From positions 1 through 49,738 of the forward strand of contig NZ_JAQUVZ010000023.1 of the NCBI RefSeq assembly GCF_028693135.1: DNA of 49,738 nucleotides, in the 5' to 3' direction. The stretch comes from Methanosarcina sp. (GTDB lineage Archaea > Halobacteriota > Methanosarcinia > Methanosarcinales > Methanosarcinaceae). Shown here piece by piece: positions 18,530 through 27,608 of this stretch; within the stretch, counting starts at the first letter, position 1, and every line of letters begins with the position of its first letter. The position numbers were made by a program, and so were the translations under genes. The notes under the pieces are model-generated. The model made no database searches, had not been told where the DNA came from, and saw only the letters and a list, made by a program, of their open reading frames with translations.

Positions 18530-18626
18530 AACCATATTCACTATCTTGAACCTGTCTTTTCACCGAGCGAAGCTCGGGCCAGTCCGAAAAAGTACAAAAA
18601 GAAGAACGAAATGATTTTTTCACACA
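18530..18626 (+). repeat. Post-hsdS hairpin segment, copy 2
   Basis: Second copy of 16994-17092, with CCATATTCACTATCTTGAAC and the hairpin CCGAGC-GAA-GCTCGG (18563-18577). It follows hsdS relic 3 at the same distance as copy 1 follows relic 1. Confidence 0.75.
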
Positions 18627-18639
18627 CGGTTTACACACG

Positions 18640-18990
18640 GAAGCCAGTCAACTCCCCGTCACTAAATTGGCAGGCATGTAATAGTGCCCCGGTTGACCAG
18701 CCTGAGTCTTAATTGACTACGTTGGAAATTTCATGATACCTGCGAATGCTTCCTCAGTTTGTAGCTCTATCGTGTAGCATTAAAAGTCCTGAGAGATAGG
18801 GGCGGTGTGTTACACATAACAAGCATATCCAACATTGGCGAGGGGAGATACGAAAGTACGTTACCTGCGGAGGAAATTCGTTTCCAAAACAGAGTGGAGA
18901 AATCCAAACATGAAAGGAATACCAGAAAATTGACGGCATTCATCTCATGACTAAAGTCAAAAGCATCCTGCATTATTTTTTCGGGAATTT
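18640..18990. other. Unassigned sequence with nested inverted repeat
   Basis: TCAAC..CACTA at about 18658-18674 is answered by TAGTG..GTTGA at about 18681-18695, a nested inverted repeat with CCCCG on both arms. It resembles ends seen in IS200/IS605-type elements, but no transposase is present. The rest shows no gene. Confidence 0.3.
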
Positions 18991-19029
18991 GCTTTTTATT
19001 AAAAACGGTACATTGACACCTTAAAACTC

Positions 19030-19135
19030 ATTTTTTTCTTTTCTGATATTACGGGAAAGCCGCACTTCGTGCGTGGCAAGCTCCGTAAAAGACACCAATG
19101 ATGTTGTTCCGGCTCCTGTCCCACAACCAGAATTG
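19030..19135 (+). repeat. hsdS leader segment, decayed copy 3
   Basis: Carries GGGAAAGCCGCACTTCGTGC, GGCAAGCTCCGTAAAAGACA and TCCCACAACCAGAA, so it is a third copy of the hsdS leader. It is followed by a 12-bp minisatellite instead of a gene. CACCTTAAAACTCATTTTTT just before it repeats 17133-17151. Confidence 0.7.
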
Positions 19136-19176
19136 AAAAGAGAATTGAAAAGAGAATTGAAAAGAGAATTGAAAAG
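19129..19176 (+). repeat. Tandem repeat, 12 bp x 4
   Basis: Four exact copies of AGAATTGAAAAG, beginning within the end of the third leader copy. No coding role is seen. Confidence 0.85.
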
Positions 19177-19412
19177 ACATCTGTAATATGGGGATTGGGC
19201 ATCTGGATGTTGGGGAGTTGGGGGGTATGGGGGGTTATTAAAAAGAGTTAAAAACAAGTCTTTAATGACCTTTCCAGATGCCCAGTATCTCAATTGCTTT
19301 AATGATATATATAATTAAAGATTCGTCTTTTATTCATGAAGTCTGATAATGGCAACTGTGTATTATTTGCGGGCAGACGTTTTAAACTAAAAATAGAACC
19401 AAAGTTGTTCTC

Positions 19413-19478
19413 AGTCCTCTTGAGCGCAGCGAAAAGGACCGCGCACTCCCTAGGCACAATTCGGGCGGGCCAGAATTC
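19413..19478 (-). repeat. Dispersed intergenic repeat, partial copy 3
   Basis: Contains GTCCTCTTGAGCGCAGCGAA, AAGGACCGCGCACTCC and CACAATTCGGG. It marks the right edge of the relic region, directly before the end of the antiporter gene. Confidence 0.7.
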
Positions 19479-19489
19479 AGGGTGGTCAC

Positions 19490-20686
19490 TTACCCGAGGT
19501 GGAAGATGAAAACCATGAATCCGGAGTAGAGAAGGAATAGGATAAGCCCCTCAAACCTCTTGATCCTCCAGCCTGTCCGGATGAAGAGAAGGAGCATGAC
19601 GCTGATAAGCAGCATGAAAGGCGTTATGTAATAGACACTGATTTCGGTTACTGTGAGGGGATGGACAAGCCCCGAGCAGCCCAGAATCAAAAGGGTATTC
19701 GAAATATTTGATCCTATTACGTTTCCAAGAGCTATGCTCGCATAGCCGCTTCGGGCTGCAGAAACCGTTACCATCAGCTCAGGAATAGAAGTCCCGACTG
19801 CAACAAGGCTTATACCGATAAGAGTCTCCGGAACCTCCAGAAGCAGGGCAAAAAATATTGACTGCCCTACAAAGTACCTGGCTCCAACAATTATGGCAAT
19901 AACACCTGCGACCAGTTTGATTAACTCTATTAAAAGGCTGCTTTCAGAAAGAGTTTCAGTTTCATTTTTAATCTCGGTTTCAGTTTCATTTTTAATCTCG
20001 GTTTCATTTTCGGCTTTAATTTCAGTGTAAGTTTTAATCTCTATCCGAATCTCTTCTTCGGTTTTAGTTTCTTTTTCCCTTTCTCTTTCTTCATAGCTCT
20101 CTTTTACGGCTTCCTTTATTCTTTTTTCATCTATTCTCCCTCTAACACCTGTTTCAATCCTTGCTTTTAAATCAAAAATATATTCAAATTTAAAAAAATA
20201 ATTCATAAAATCTTTGAAATATATATCTTCTTCGTGTTTTTTCACCTTCTCAAGCAGGAACAGAAGATAGGCAACATATAGCAAAAGAAAAATTAAGGCT
20301 TCGATCCTTGAAATTCTGAAGTCCAGAACAAAAAGTAAAAAAAGAAAGGCGGAAAATAACATTATATAGCCGTCTCTTCTAAGCATTAGCTCTTCAGTCT
20401 TCACATTGGACAGAAGGGCAGCGGTACTCACGACCAGTCCTATGTTTGCGATGTTTGACCCGAGTACATTGCCCATAACTATTCCGTTTGCGTGTTCGAA
20501 GGATGCCGTAAGGGAGGAGGCAAGCTCAGGCACAGATGTCCCGATCGATACCAGAGTTAGCCCTATTATAAACTCAGAGACCCCAAACCTCTTAGCAATC
20601 CAGGAAGAGGACATTACAAAAAGGTCTGCCCCCTTTACAAGCAACAGTAGTCCGCCAACAAAAATAAGGCCATTAACCAGATACAC
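19490..20686 (-). CDS. Ca2+/cation antiporter (CaCA family, YrbG-like)
   Basis: A 398-residue inner-membrane exchanger, probably Na+/Ca2+ or H+/Ca2+. The two inverted alpha repeats are clear, with GTSVPEL (49-55) and GTSIPEL (298-304), each with a matching GN.(L/I)GSN(I/)..N segment; the glutamates bind the ion. About ten membrane helices are expected. The central loop (about 150-255) is unusually long and charged, rich in NETE/EIK repeats encoded by a short DNA repeat near 19960-20020. The start codon is GTG (20684-20686). A TATA box 26 nt upstream predicts a leaderless mRNA, which fits the lack of a ribosome site. Confidence 0.9.
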   Translation of the reverse strand: MYLVNGLIFVGGLLLLVKGADLFVMSSSWIAKRFGVSEFIIGLTLVSIGTSVPELASSLTASFEHANGIVMGNVLGSNIANIGLVVSTAALLSNVKTEELMLRRDGYIMLFSAFLFLLFVLDFRISRIEALIFLLLYVAYLLFLLEKVKKHEEDIYFKDFMNYFFKFEYIFDLKARIETGVRGRIDEKRIKEAVKESYEEREREKETKTEEEIRIEIKTYTEIKAENETEIKNETETEIKNETETLSESSLLIELIKLVAGVIAIIVGARYFVGQSIFFALLLEVPETLIGISLVAVGTSIPELMVTVSAARSGYASIALGNVIGSNISNTLLILGCSGLVHPLTVTEISVYYITPFMLLISVMLLLFIRTGWRIKRFEGLILFLLYSGFMVFIFHLG

Positions 20687-20708
20687 ATTGAAATGTGAAC
20701 TCGAGTTT

Positions 20709-20716
20709 TATTTAAA
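20709..20716 (-). promoter_or_regulatory. TATA box of the antiporter gene
   Basis: TTTAAATA on the minus strand, centred 26-27 nt before the GTG start, which puts transcription start at or within a base or two of the codon. Confidence 0.5.
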
Positions 20717-21750
20717 CATATCCTTTAAGCTGTAGTACTTTTATGCGTAGTAATGGATGAAATGAGAATTTTAAGAAAAGGAGAGTATCTCATCAGGTAA
20801 CTCTTTTCAGAAATTATAAACACCTGCAGGAAAATGCCAGTTTTAAGCTCTATTTTATGGATACTCACAAAAATGAGTTAGTAAAATCAAAGGGCTCTTA
20901 TTAATCGGTTGATGTTTTAAGACTGAATAGTGGAACTAATACAATATCTGAACTCCAGGGTTCATTCCATCGAAAACAACTCTCAGGAAAGGCTGACGTA
21001 CGACTCCGAATAATCCTGACAGACGGGTATCCTTTATAGAGACCAGAATTACTGATTAGAGGCTGTTTAAAGACTAAGTTAGCCAAAAATTTCTTAGAAA
21101 AGCTTCATTGCTAAATTCATTCCTTATATTTCCTTTTTTCAGCTAAGTATGCTTTTATTATTAAATGCCCATGATGGGGTTGACTGCCTCAAGTCCCTCC
21201 TGAACAGTCAGCTGACAAAGCACCTGTATAAAAGGTGCTTCAATCAGAGAGGAGTAAACGGGAACTAACACCTGGAAAGGATACCTCGCAATCAGAAAAC
21301 TGGAAACCCTCCACAACATCCGGGTGTTACCTGTTTAAGAATTGAGGAAAAGAGCAGTCGAACAGAAACCCTACACCCCAGAAAACGAGGCACTATGCAT
21401 CTCGCAGGTGCCTCATTAACCTACGAGACCTCATAAAACCATATAAGGTCTGATTGGGCCACATTCTAAGGTCCAACCGGGCCACAAAAAATTAAATCAC
21501 AACAAATTATCACAATTACATATTTATTAAATTAAATAAGTCATGGTTAAGCAAGTCATGAGCTACTATCAACCTGATGCTCTGTCTAAGAATATCAGAA
21601 ATGAACACGAAAAAGATAGTGGGAAAGATCGAAACCGGACGAATAAAAAGAAGATCAAAATCAAGCTACTCAAATTCAAGCTACCCTGAAAAGATTCAGT
21701 TCAGCCTGAAAAATTCAGCTCAGATATGACTGGCTATTTAGAGGGAATTT
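20717..21750. other. Intergenic region with a hairpin-rich block
   Basis: About 1 kb without a coding frame. The 20717-21170 part is AT-rich and unremarkable. 21179-21486 is richer in G/C and full of inverted repeats (separate entry). The last 250 bases lead to the ABC transporter operon and show short repeats of TCAAGCTA and TTCAGC. Confidence 0.5.
21179..21486. ncRNA. Candidate structured RNA or degenerate mobile element
   Basis: Five paired arms in 300 bases: GTTGACTG/CAGTCAGC (21179/21205), AAGCACC/GGTGCTT (21218/21234), AACACC/GGTGTT (21267/21323), GAGGCAC/GTGCCTC (21387/21408) and GACCT/AGGTC (21427/21446). The loop of the first arm (CCTCC) could pair with GGAG at about 21251. The near-repeat AAGGTC..GGGCCAC closes the block. 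No tRNA, RNase P or SRP signature and no open frame, so it may be a structured RNA or the corpse of an intron or transposon. Confidence 0.35.
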
Positions 21751-22707
21751 ATGACACTTACTGAAATTATAGAGACATTTAAAACGAAGTTAAATCCTTC
21801 AAAAATTATGGATTCGCTCGAAAGAACTGCGAGTTTCTATGATGAATCCGAGAATGGTTCATTGGGAAGTGATTCAGATGAAAGTGATTCAGGGGGAAAT
21901 GAGTCAGGGGTGGATCTAAAAAGCAACCCATACAGCAGTTTAGCCAGTGGTTCTGTCAAAAGCTCTGAAGCGGCCAGAATCACCCGGAACGAGAAAGAAC
22001 CACTTATCAAACTGACTGATGTCTGGAAAATTTACCAGATGGGGGAAGTCGAGTTTGCAGCTCTCAAAGGAATAGATCTGGAGATCTACGAAGGAGAGTT
22101 CCTGGTTGTTCTGGGTCCCAGTGGAAGTGGTAAAAGTACACTTATGAACCTGCTGGGGTGCCTGGACATACCATCAGAAGGCACGGTTTTCCTTAATTCA
22201 AGTGATATCTCAGAACTTGCTGAATCCGAGCTCGCTCGCATCAGGGGACAGATGATTGGCTTCATATTCCAGAGTTTCAACCTTATTCCCACGTTGAGTA
22301 CGGAAGAAAACGTACTCCTGCCCCTGGAATTCCAGGAAGAAGATGTACAGTTAGCCCGTAAAAAGGCTGCATATCTGCTTGATATAGTTGGGCTTTCGGA
22401 CAAGAGAAAAAACCTTCCTTCTCAACTTTCAGGCGGACAGAGGCAAAGGGTTGCTATAGCGCGTTCTCTGGCTGTGAACCCGCCTATAATCCTGGCAGAT
22501 GAACCGACTGGAAACCTGGACAGTAAAACTGGAGATTATATACTGGACTTTCTGGACGGGCTTAACAAAAAGGAAGGCAAGACGATTATCATTGTTACCC
22601 ACGACCTGGACATTGTAAAACACGCAACAAGAGTCGTGTACATCAGAGACGGCGAAATTGAAAAAATAGAAATACGCACGAAAAATGAATCTGAGGAAAT
22701 AAAATGA
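21751..22707 (+). CDS. ABC transporter ATP-binding protein, MacB/LolD type
   Basis: A 318-residue ATPase that powers the permease encoded two genes on. Walker [10 protein letters not shown] is at about 122-130, [14 protein letters not shown] at about 226-239 and Walker [13 protein letters not shown] at about 247-258; these match the LolD/MacB group. The first ~85 residues are an unusual Ser/Asp/Gly-rich acidic extension with no resemblance to the family, which normally starts close to [13 protein letters not shown] 21751 follows AGAGGGA. The gene overlaps the next by 4 nt (ATGA), so ATPase, COG1361 protein and permease form one operon. Confidence 0.92.
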   Translation: MTLTEIIETFKTKLNPSKIMDSLERTASFYDESENGSLGSDSDESDSGGNESGVDLKSNPYSSLASGSVKSSEAARITRNEKEPLIKLTDVWKIYQMGEVEFAALKGIDLEIYEGEFLVVLGPSGSGKSTLMNLLGCLDIPSEGTVFLNSSDISELAESELARIRGQMIGFIFQSFNLIPTLSTEENVLLPLEFQEEDVQLARKKAAYLLDIVGLSDKRKNLPSQLSGGQRQRVAIARSLAVNPPIILADEPTGNLDSKTGDYILDFLDGLNKKEGKTIIIVTHDLDIVKHATRVVYIRDGEIEKIEIRTKNESEEIK

Positions 22708-24095
22708 AAAGACTTTCTTTACTAACGATCTTATTGCTACTTTCAGCATTCATATGCCTGGGAGCGGGAACTGCACTCGGTTCAAACGGAAATATAGATT
22801 CCTCATCCTTGCAGGTGAACCTGACAAACCAGAACCCTGATTCTGCTCGCCCTGGAGAAACTGTTGAACTTACCGTCAGCGTCCAGAATGTAGGAAATAA
22901 TGATCTGAAAGACATCACTGTTACAGTCAATCCAGAATACCCTTTCACCAAGCTTTCGGGAGAATCCCTTGAAAAAGGTATCTCCTATCTGAATGCACGG
23001 CAGGATGACGACGAGGGAGGGGTCCTTAAATTCAAGCTGATGACAGACTCCAATGCATCTGCCGGTACATATGATATAGACATCGTCACTACTTCAAAAA
23101 GCGGGTCAGGGTCCTCATCAACTACATACACCACTACAAAAACCGTACATCTCGATGTAAGGGGTAAAGAATACGCTCAGATTGTAACCATAGACAAGGC
23201 GAATATCGACATCGCAAAAGAAGAAAATCTTGAGTTCATCATAACTAATACCGGAACTTCTCCTCTGAAAAACATGGTAGTTTCCTGGAAAGACCCGGAA
23301 GGTGTGATCCTCCCGGTATACTCGGACAATACCAAGTATATCAAGTACCTGGATGCCGATGAATCCGTAAACGTTACTTATACTGTGATGGCAGACGTAA
23401 ACGCAGATCCGGGACTTTATACCCTTGACATAAACCTTTCCCTTGAAGACTATGACTCCAATGAACAAACTATCAAAACTACAGCAGGAGTTTTCGTAGG
23501 GGGAGAAACCGACTTCGATGTAGCCTTCTCGGAAAGTGATGCAGGAGAGATTTCTCTTTCAGTTGCAAACGTGGGAAACAACATTGCATATTCCGTGAAA
23601 GTATCGGTTCCGGACCAGGACAACTACAAGGTATCGGGAAGTTCCTCAACAATTGTAGGAAATCTTGAGAAAGGAGACTACACAATAGCTTCCTTTGATG
23701 TTGCGAGCGCACAGGCTGCAGGGACTGAAGGTAGTGCAGGTGGGCCCGGTACCGCAAAAGCAAGTGCTGAAGGGGAAAATTTAACTGCTGCTTCCACGGA
23801 AGGCAATCCGCTAAAAGTCCAGATTGAATATACGGATGCAAAAGGAGAAAGAATAACTGTAGATAAGGAAGTCGAACTCGAGATGACCTCATCTTCTGCA
23901 GCGGCTGGCGGACCAGGGGCATCTAGAAGTAGCAACGGCCTGAGTTCCTACCTGCCCTATATCGTGTTAATAGTGCTTGCAGGTGGAGTATTCGTGTACC
24001 GGAAGAAGATACAGGAAAAGATACTGGCAAGGAAAGAAAAAAAATCCGGAAACAAGAGGTCTGAAGAACAGAAATCCGACCTTAAAGCTCAGTGA
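22704..24095 (+). CDS. Secreted, membrane-anchored COG1361/CARDB-like protein of an ABC operon
   Basis: A 463-residue surface protein. It has a signal peptide ([20 protein letters not shown]), then Ig-like beta repeats of the CARDB/NEW3 kind (for example VELTVSVQNVGNNDLKDITV near 52-71, with similar 'N.G...L' turns near 180 and 290), a Ser/Ala/Gly-rich linker, one C-terminal membrane helix (about 418-437) and a basic tail. It lies between the ATPase and the MacB-like permease where bacteria often have the MacA adaptor, so it may be the extracytoplasmic partner of the exporter. Function is inferred from position. Confidence 0.82.
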   Translation: MKRLSLLTILLLLSAFICLGAGTALGSNGNIDSSSLQVNLTNQNPDSARPGETVELTVSVQNVGNNDLKDITVTVNPEYPFTKLSGESLEKGISYLNARQDDDEGGVLKFKLMTDSNASAGTYDIDIVTTSKSGSGSSSTTYTTTKTVHLDVRGKEYAQIVTIDKANIDIAKEENLEFIITNTGTSPLKNMVVSWKDPEGVILPVYSDNTKYIKYLDADESVNVTYTVMADVNADPGLYTLDINLSLEDYDSNEQTIKTTAGVFVGGETDFDVAFSESDAGEISLSVANVGNNIAYSVKVSVPDQDNYKVSGSSSTIVGNLEKGDYTIASFDVASAQAAGTEGSAGGPGTAKASAEGENLTAASTEGNPLKVQIEYTDAKGERITVDKEVELEMTSSSAAAGGPGASRSSNGLSSYLPYIVLIVLAGGVFVYRKKIQEKILARKEKKSGNKRSEEQKSDLKAQ

Positions 24096-24136
24096 GACTG
24101 AAAAATAAACATCCATAGAGAACGGAAGGATGCAAT

Positions 24137-25384
24137 ATGAGAAATTCAACCTATCTGAAAATGGGCCTTAACATGCTTCTGCACAGCAAACTGAGAAGCT
24201 GGTTGACCATTATCGGGATAGTTATAGGAATCGGGTCTGTTGTTGGCATCCTCTCCCTCGGGGATGCCATGCAGGAGCAGGTACAGAGCAGGCTTGCCGA
24301 GATGGACCTGACAATAATAACCATATCTCCAGGGTTTACTAAAGCCTCATCCAATATGCCCGGACCCGGGGATCACGGAGGAGGAGGTGGTACGACAACA
24401 GATGTCGAATTAACGGATGATGATATTGATGCGCTCCAGGGCCTTGAAGGTGTAGAGTATATCGCCGGTCAGATTTCCGGCAGCGAACCCGTGATTTATG
24501 CAGCGCAAAATGCAACTCTCCCAATCACAGGTGTGGACCCTCAGGTCTGGAAGTACATGACTACCCTAGAAACGCAGTCAGGAAGATTGCTTGAGCCGTC
24601 TGATAAGTATGCGGCAGTTATTGGAAGCGGCGTTGCCAGTGGAGTTTACGACCAGGACATAGGTGTGAACCAGGTACTAACAATCAATGGTAAAGCAGTG
24701 CGCGTCGTCGGAATCCTTGCAGAGGAAGGCGGTGGTGGGGATAGAAGCATTTACATGCCAATTGATGGAGCAGTAAACCTGATTGACGACGCAGAAGACA
24801 ATGTCTTCGATTCCATCACAGTAAAAGCCAGGAGCGAAGACCTGGTGGATGGGCTGATGGAAGATATCGTGGACAAGCTCATGGTTTCAAGGCACATTAT
24901 CCGGGATGATGACAGGGACTTTTCCGTGACAGCTTCAAAGTCTATGGCTGAATCTGTTACCGAAATGACGGATTCCATGACCCTCTTCCTCGGAGCTATT
25001 GCAGCCGTGTCCCTCCTGGTAGGAGCCGTGGGTATTGCAAACACTATGTTTACCTCTGTCCTTGAAAAGACAAAAGAGATAGGGACTATGAAAGCCATCG
25101 GGGCGAAAAACAGGGACATCCTTATGATTTTCCTCTTTAACTCCGCAATGGTGGGTCTTGTTGGCGGTATCCTTGGAGTAATTCTCGGAGGGTTTGTTTC
25201 CACTCTCTTCCCCTACCTGGGCGTGACCCTGATGAGGGGGGCAGGAAGCTCGAGCTCATCTCTCTCCCCTGACCTGATGGCTTTCGGGCTGATCCTGGCA
25301 GTCGTAATAGGTGTGGCTTCAGGAGTAGTCCCGGCTTACAGGGCTTCAAAACTAAAGCCAGTAGACGCATTGAGGTATGAATAA
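24137..25384 (+). CDS. MacB/FtsX-type ABC transporter permease
   Basis: A 415-residue permease with the MacB layout: one N-terminal helix (about 17-40), a ~230-residue extracytoplasmic domain and three C-terminal helices (about 277-300, 330-358 and 380-403). The conserved cytoplasmic segment KTKEIGTMKAIGAKNRDIL precedes the second of these. A Gly-rich stretch (GPGDHGGGGG) lies in the outer domain near 77-86. Proteins of this type move lipids, peptides or drugs by a mechanotransmission mechanism; the substrate here is unknown. It follows the COG1361 gene by 41 nt and is closed by a hairpin terminator. Confidence 0.9.
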   Translation: MRNSTYLKMGLNMLLHSKLRSWLTIIGIVIGIGSVVGILSLGDAMQEQVQSRLAEMDLTIITISPGFTKASSNMPGPGDHGGGGGTTTDVELTDDDIDALQGLEGVEYIAGQISGSEPVIYAAQNATLPITGVDPQVWKYMTTLETQSGRLLEPSDKYAAVIGSGVASGVYDQDIGVNQVLTINGKAVRVVGILAEEGGGGDRSIYMPIDGAVNLIDDAEDNVFDSITVKARSEDLVDGLMEDIVDKLMVSRHIIRDDDRDFSVTASKSMAESVTEMTDSMTLFLGAIAAVSLLVGAVGIANTMFTSVLEKTKEIGTMKAIGAKNRDILMIFLFNSAMVGLVGGILGVILGGFVSTLFPYLGVTLMRGAGSSSSSLSPDLMAFGLILAVVIGVASGVVPAYRASKLKPVDALRYE

Positions 25385-25404
25385 CCGGGAAGATAGGAAT
25401 GTAA

Positions 25405-25435
25405 AAGAAAGGACAAAACCTTTCTTAATTTTTTT
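25405..25435 (+). terminator. Hairpin terminator of the ABC operon
   Basis: AAGAAAGG (25405-25412) pairs exactly with CCTTTCTT (25419-25426) across a 6-nt loop and is followed by AATTTTTTT. It lies 21 nt after the permease stop. Confidence 0.75.
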
Positions 25436-25477
25436 GCCAGGGAAAAATCAGGGAATGAAAGCCGGAAATGGGATAAA

Positions 25478-26269
25478 ATGAATTTTATTGACCTAGCAAT
25501 TCTCTCTGAAAAAAGGAGAGATATACTCTTACTTATAGAAAAGAAACCAGGAAATTTTGAGGAAATTGAAAATTTACTTGACATAAGTTCTGCTTCATTA
25601 AGGTTCCATATAAAAAAACTGTTAGATTCCGGGTTTCTTGAGAAAGAAGGGGGAGAATATAAGTTATCGGGTATAGCAATACCGATAATTGAGAATATGA
25701 AAGGATTTCTGGATTCACTGACTTTCTTTGAAGAAAATATGGATTACTGGAAGAAACAGGACCTGAACCCTGTGCCCGACTTTTTGTTGAGAAGGCTCGA
25801 AGAGCTGGGCAGGTTTGAACTGATCGAATCTGATACAGCGCATATGTTCGAAATCCCTCCGGAAATTATGGAGAATTTAAGAATGTCAGAGGAAATTTCG
25901 GTTTTCTTCTCCTGTTTGCATCCGAAAATCCTGTTCCTTTATTCAGAATTTGCAAAAAAAGGCTTGAAGCTCTCTTTATGTGTGACAGAGCCTATAGCTG
26001 AAAAATTATTCAATGACTTCCCTGCCGAAACAGAAAAAATTATGGAAGCTGAAAATACGAAACTGTTTGTTTGCAGCAGGAATGTGAACCTGCCTATCTT
26101 TGTGGTGACAGACTGGTTTATGGCAACAGGACTTTTTCTGAATAGTGGGAAACTGAGCAGTCAGTTCATTATATGTTCCGGAGATGGAGCTCTGCGTTGG
26201 GGAAGAGAATTGTACAGGCATTATGAGGGGGTTTCTAAACTGTATAAACCAAGCTCTGCGAGCCCGTAA
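25478..26269 (+). CDS. HTH transcriptional regulator, ArsR-like with DUF1724 domain
   Basis: A 263-residue regulator. Residues about 5-70 form a winged helix (EKRRDILLLIEKKPGNFEEI, then SSASLRFHIKKLLDSGFLEK as recognition helix and wing). The rest matches the DUF1724 type of sensor region, common in Methanosarcina as the MreA/Msr-like regulator family, several members of which control methanogenesis genes. It has no obvious ligand pocket residues to name. It lies alone, 93 nt behind the ABC operon in the same direction but after a terminator, so its target could be either neighbour. Confidence 0.82.
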   Translation: MNFIDLAILSEKRRDILLLIEKKPGNFEEIENLLDISSASLRFHIKKLLDSGFLEKEGGEYKLSGIAIPIIENMKGFLDSLTFFEENMDYWKKQDLNPVPDFLLRRLEELGRFELIESDTAHMFEIPPEIMENLRMSEEISVFFSCLHPKILFLYSEFAKKGLKLSLCVTEPIAEKLFNDFPAETEKIMEAENTKLFVCSRNVNLPIFVVTDWFMATGLFLNSGKLSSQFIICSGDGALRWGRELYRHYEGVSKLYKPSSASP

Positions 26270-26381
26270 AAATCTAAAACCATCGAAAGGAAAAATGAAC
26301 TTCGCATGACGAAATAAGAAAAATCAATATCAGAAATCAATATCAGAAGATAGAAAAAAGGAGAAAAAGGGGAAAAGCAGG

Positions 26382-27581
26382 ATGGTAGGTAACAGAATGA
26401 AAAGAATTGGTATAATTTTGCTGGTTGCCTTTATACTGGCTGTATCTGTCTGTGCCTGCGAAAACCTGAGAGCAGGAAATTCCGGAATTAGTCCGGAAAC
26501 CAGTTTCACTACCGATTTCCATGAGGCTACTTCCAGCAATGCTACTTCCAGCAATGCTACTTCCAGCAATGCTACTTCCAGCAATGCTACTTCCAGCAAT
26601 GCTACTTCCAGCAATGTTCCTTCCAGTGAGACCACTGCAAATATTAATTCTTACCGTACATCCATTGAAAGCCAGATTTTGGGAAGCTGGTACTTCAACT
26701 TGATAGATATTATTGAGAATATAAGTTATACTGTTAGAAACTGGAACCTGGGACTCAACCTATCTGCCAGGGAAGTAGATACGATGCAAAATCGCCAGCC
26801 AGCTATGATGCAAAATCGCCAGCCAGCTTTCATGAGGGAAAAACCGGATCATTTGCATCCTTGCATGGCCAGAGAAAAGCCTGTTAGAAAAGGAATCCCT
26901 GACAGAGAAGAATTGAATAATTTCATGGAAGAACATACACTGCAACAGGAAAATATAACACCGAATTACCAGACAACATCGAACTATCAGACATATGTCA
27001 CCCCGGATGCTGAAGCTGTAAACTCTTACCTCAAAGAAAATAATCTTGATGATAAGTGCGAGATTTATGAAGCAGCTCTCTCCTGGACCTGGGTATCAGA
27101 CGAAACTCTGAATAATGCTGAGGAAAAGTGGCTTACCCCAACTGAGTTCCTGGAAGAAACTCCTGCTTATTCCAGCAACCCGTTATATGGTGAACCTGCC
27201 AGTGACTGTGAGGAACAGGCAAATGCTCTGGCTTCCCTTCTGATAGCTTCAGAAGAATACAACGAGAGTACAGTGAGGGTTGCCATAGGGAAAGTCGATT
27301 TCGGAGATGTTAGCGGCGGGCATGCCTGGGTAGAGGTTTGCGAGAATGGAGAATGGTTCCCCCTGGACCCTACTGACGGCCCTTACTATGATGATGACAG
27401 TTCAAAACTGATACCTGCGAATTCCTCGGATATCGACTATGAGGAATACCTCAAAAGTGAGTACCCGGCTGTGGAAATCTGGTATTACTACAATAACGAG
27501 TATTTCATAGATTTAGGGACACAGCTTGGAAATGCGCCAGTGTCCTGGAACAAAAAACCGGAAAGCTATCAGAAAACATGA
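26382..27581 (+). CDS. Exported transglutaminase-like protein with glycosylation-type repeat
   Basis: A 399-residue protein. An N-terminal hydrophobic signal (RIGIILLVAFILAVSVCACE) ends in cysteines and could be a lipobox. Residues about 49-78 are six SNATS repeats, each with an N-A-T sequon, probably a glycosylated stalk. A second short repeat, MQNRQPA, is near 134-146. The C-terminal half is transglutaminase-like, with the Cys276-His314-Asp329 triad in SDCEEQ, GHAWVEV and PLDPTDG, suggesting a protease or protein cross-linker outside the cell. ATG 26382 is used; ATG 26397 is possible. It ends at a hairpin terminator. Confidence 0.82.
   Translation: MVGNRMKRIGIILLVAFILAVSVCACENLRAGNSGISPETSFTTDFHEATSSNATSSNATSSNATSSNATSSNATSSNVPSSETTANINSYRTSIESQILGSWYFNLIDIIENISYTVRNWNLGLNLSAREVDTMQNRQPAMMQNRQPAFMREKPDHLHPCMAREKPVRKGIPDREELNNFMEEHTLQQENITPNYQTTSNYQTYVTPDAEAVNSYLKENNLDDKCEIYEAALSWTWVSDETLNNAEEKWLTPTEFLEETPAYSSNPLYGEPASDCEEQANALASLLIASEEYNESTVRVAIGKVDFGDVSGGHAWVEVCENGEWFPLDPTDGPYYDDDSSKLIPANSSDIDYEEYLKSEYPAVEIWYYYNNEYFIDLGTQLGNAPVSWNKKPESYQKT
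26526..26615 (+). repeat. Coding tandem repeat, 15 bp x 6
   Basis: Six exact copies of GCTACTTCCAGCAAT in the transglutaminase-like gene. The unit is a multiple of three, so copy-number change alters stalk length without a frameshift. Confidence 0.95.
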
Positions 27582-27583
27582 TC

Positions 27584-27608
27584 GGGTCAGGAATGACATT
27601 TCTGACCC
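27584..27608 (+). terminator. Hairpin terminator after the transglutaminase-like gene
   Basis: GGGTCAG (27584-27590) pairs with CTGACCC (27602-27608), with AA/TT extending the stem. It starts 3 nt after the stop. A T-tract is weak. Confidence 0.55.

Noticed and set aside
18640-18990. Intact IS200/IS605-type element
   Set aside because: Only an imperfect nested inverted repeat is present; no TnpA or TnpB frame.
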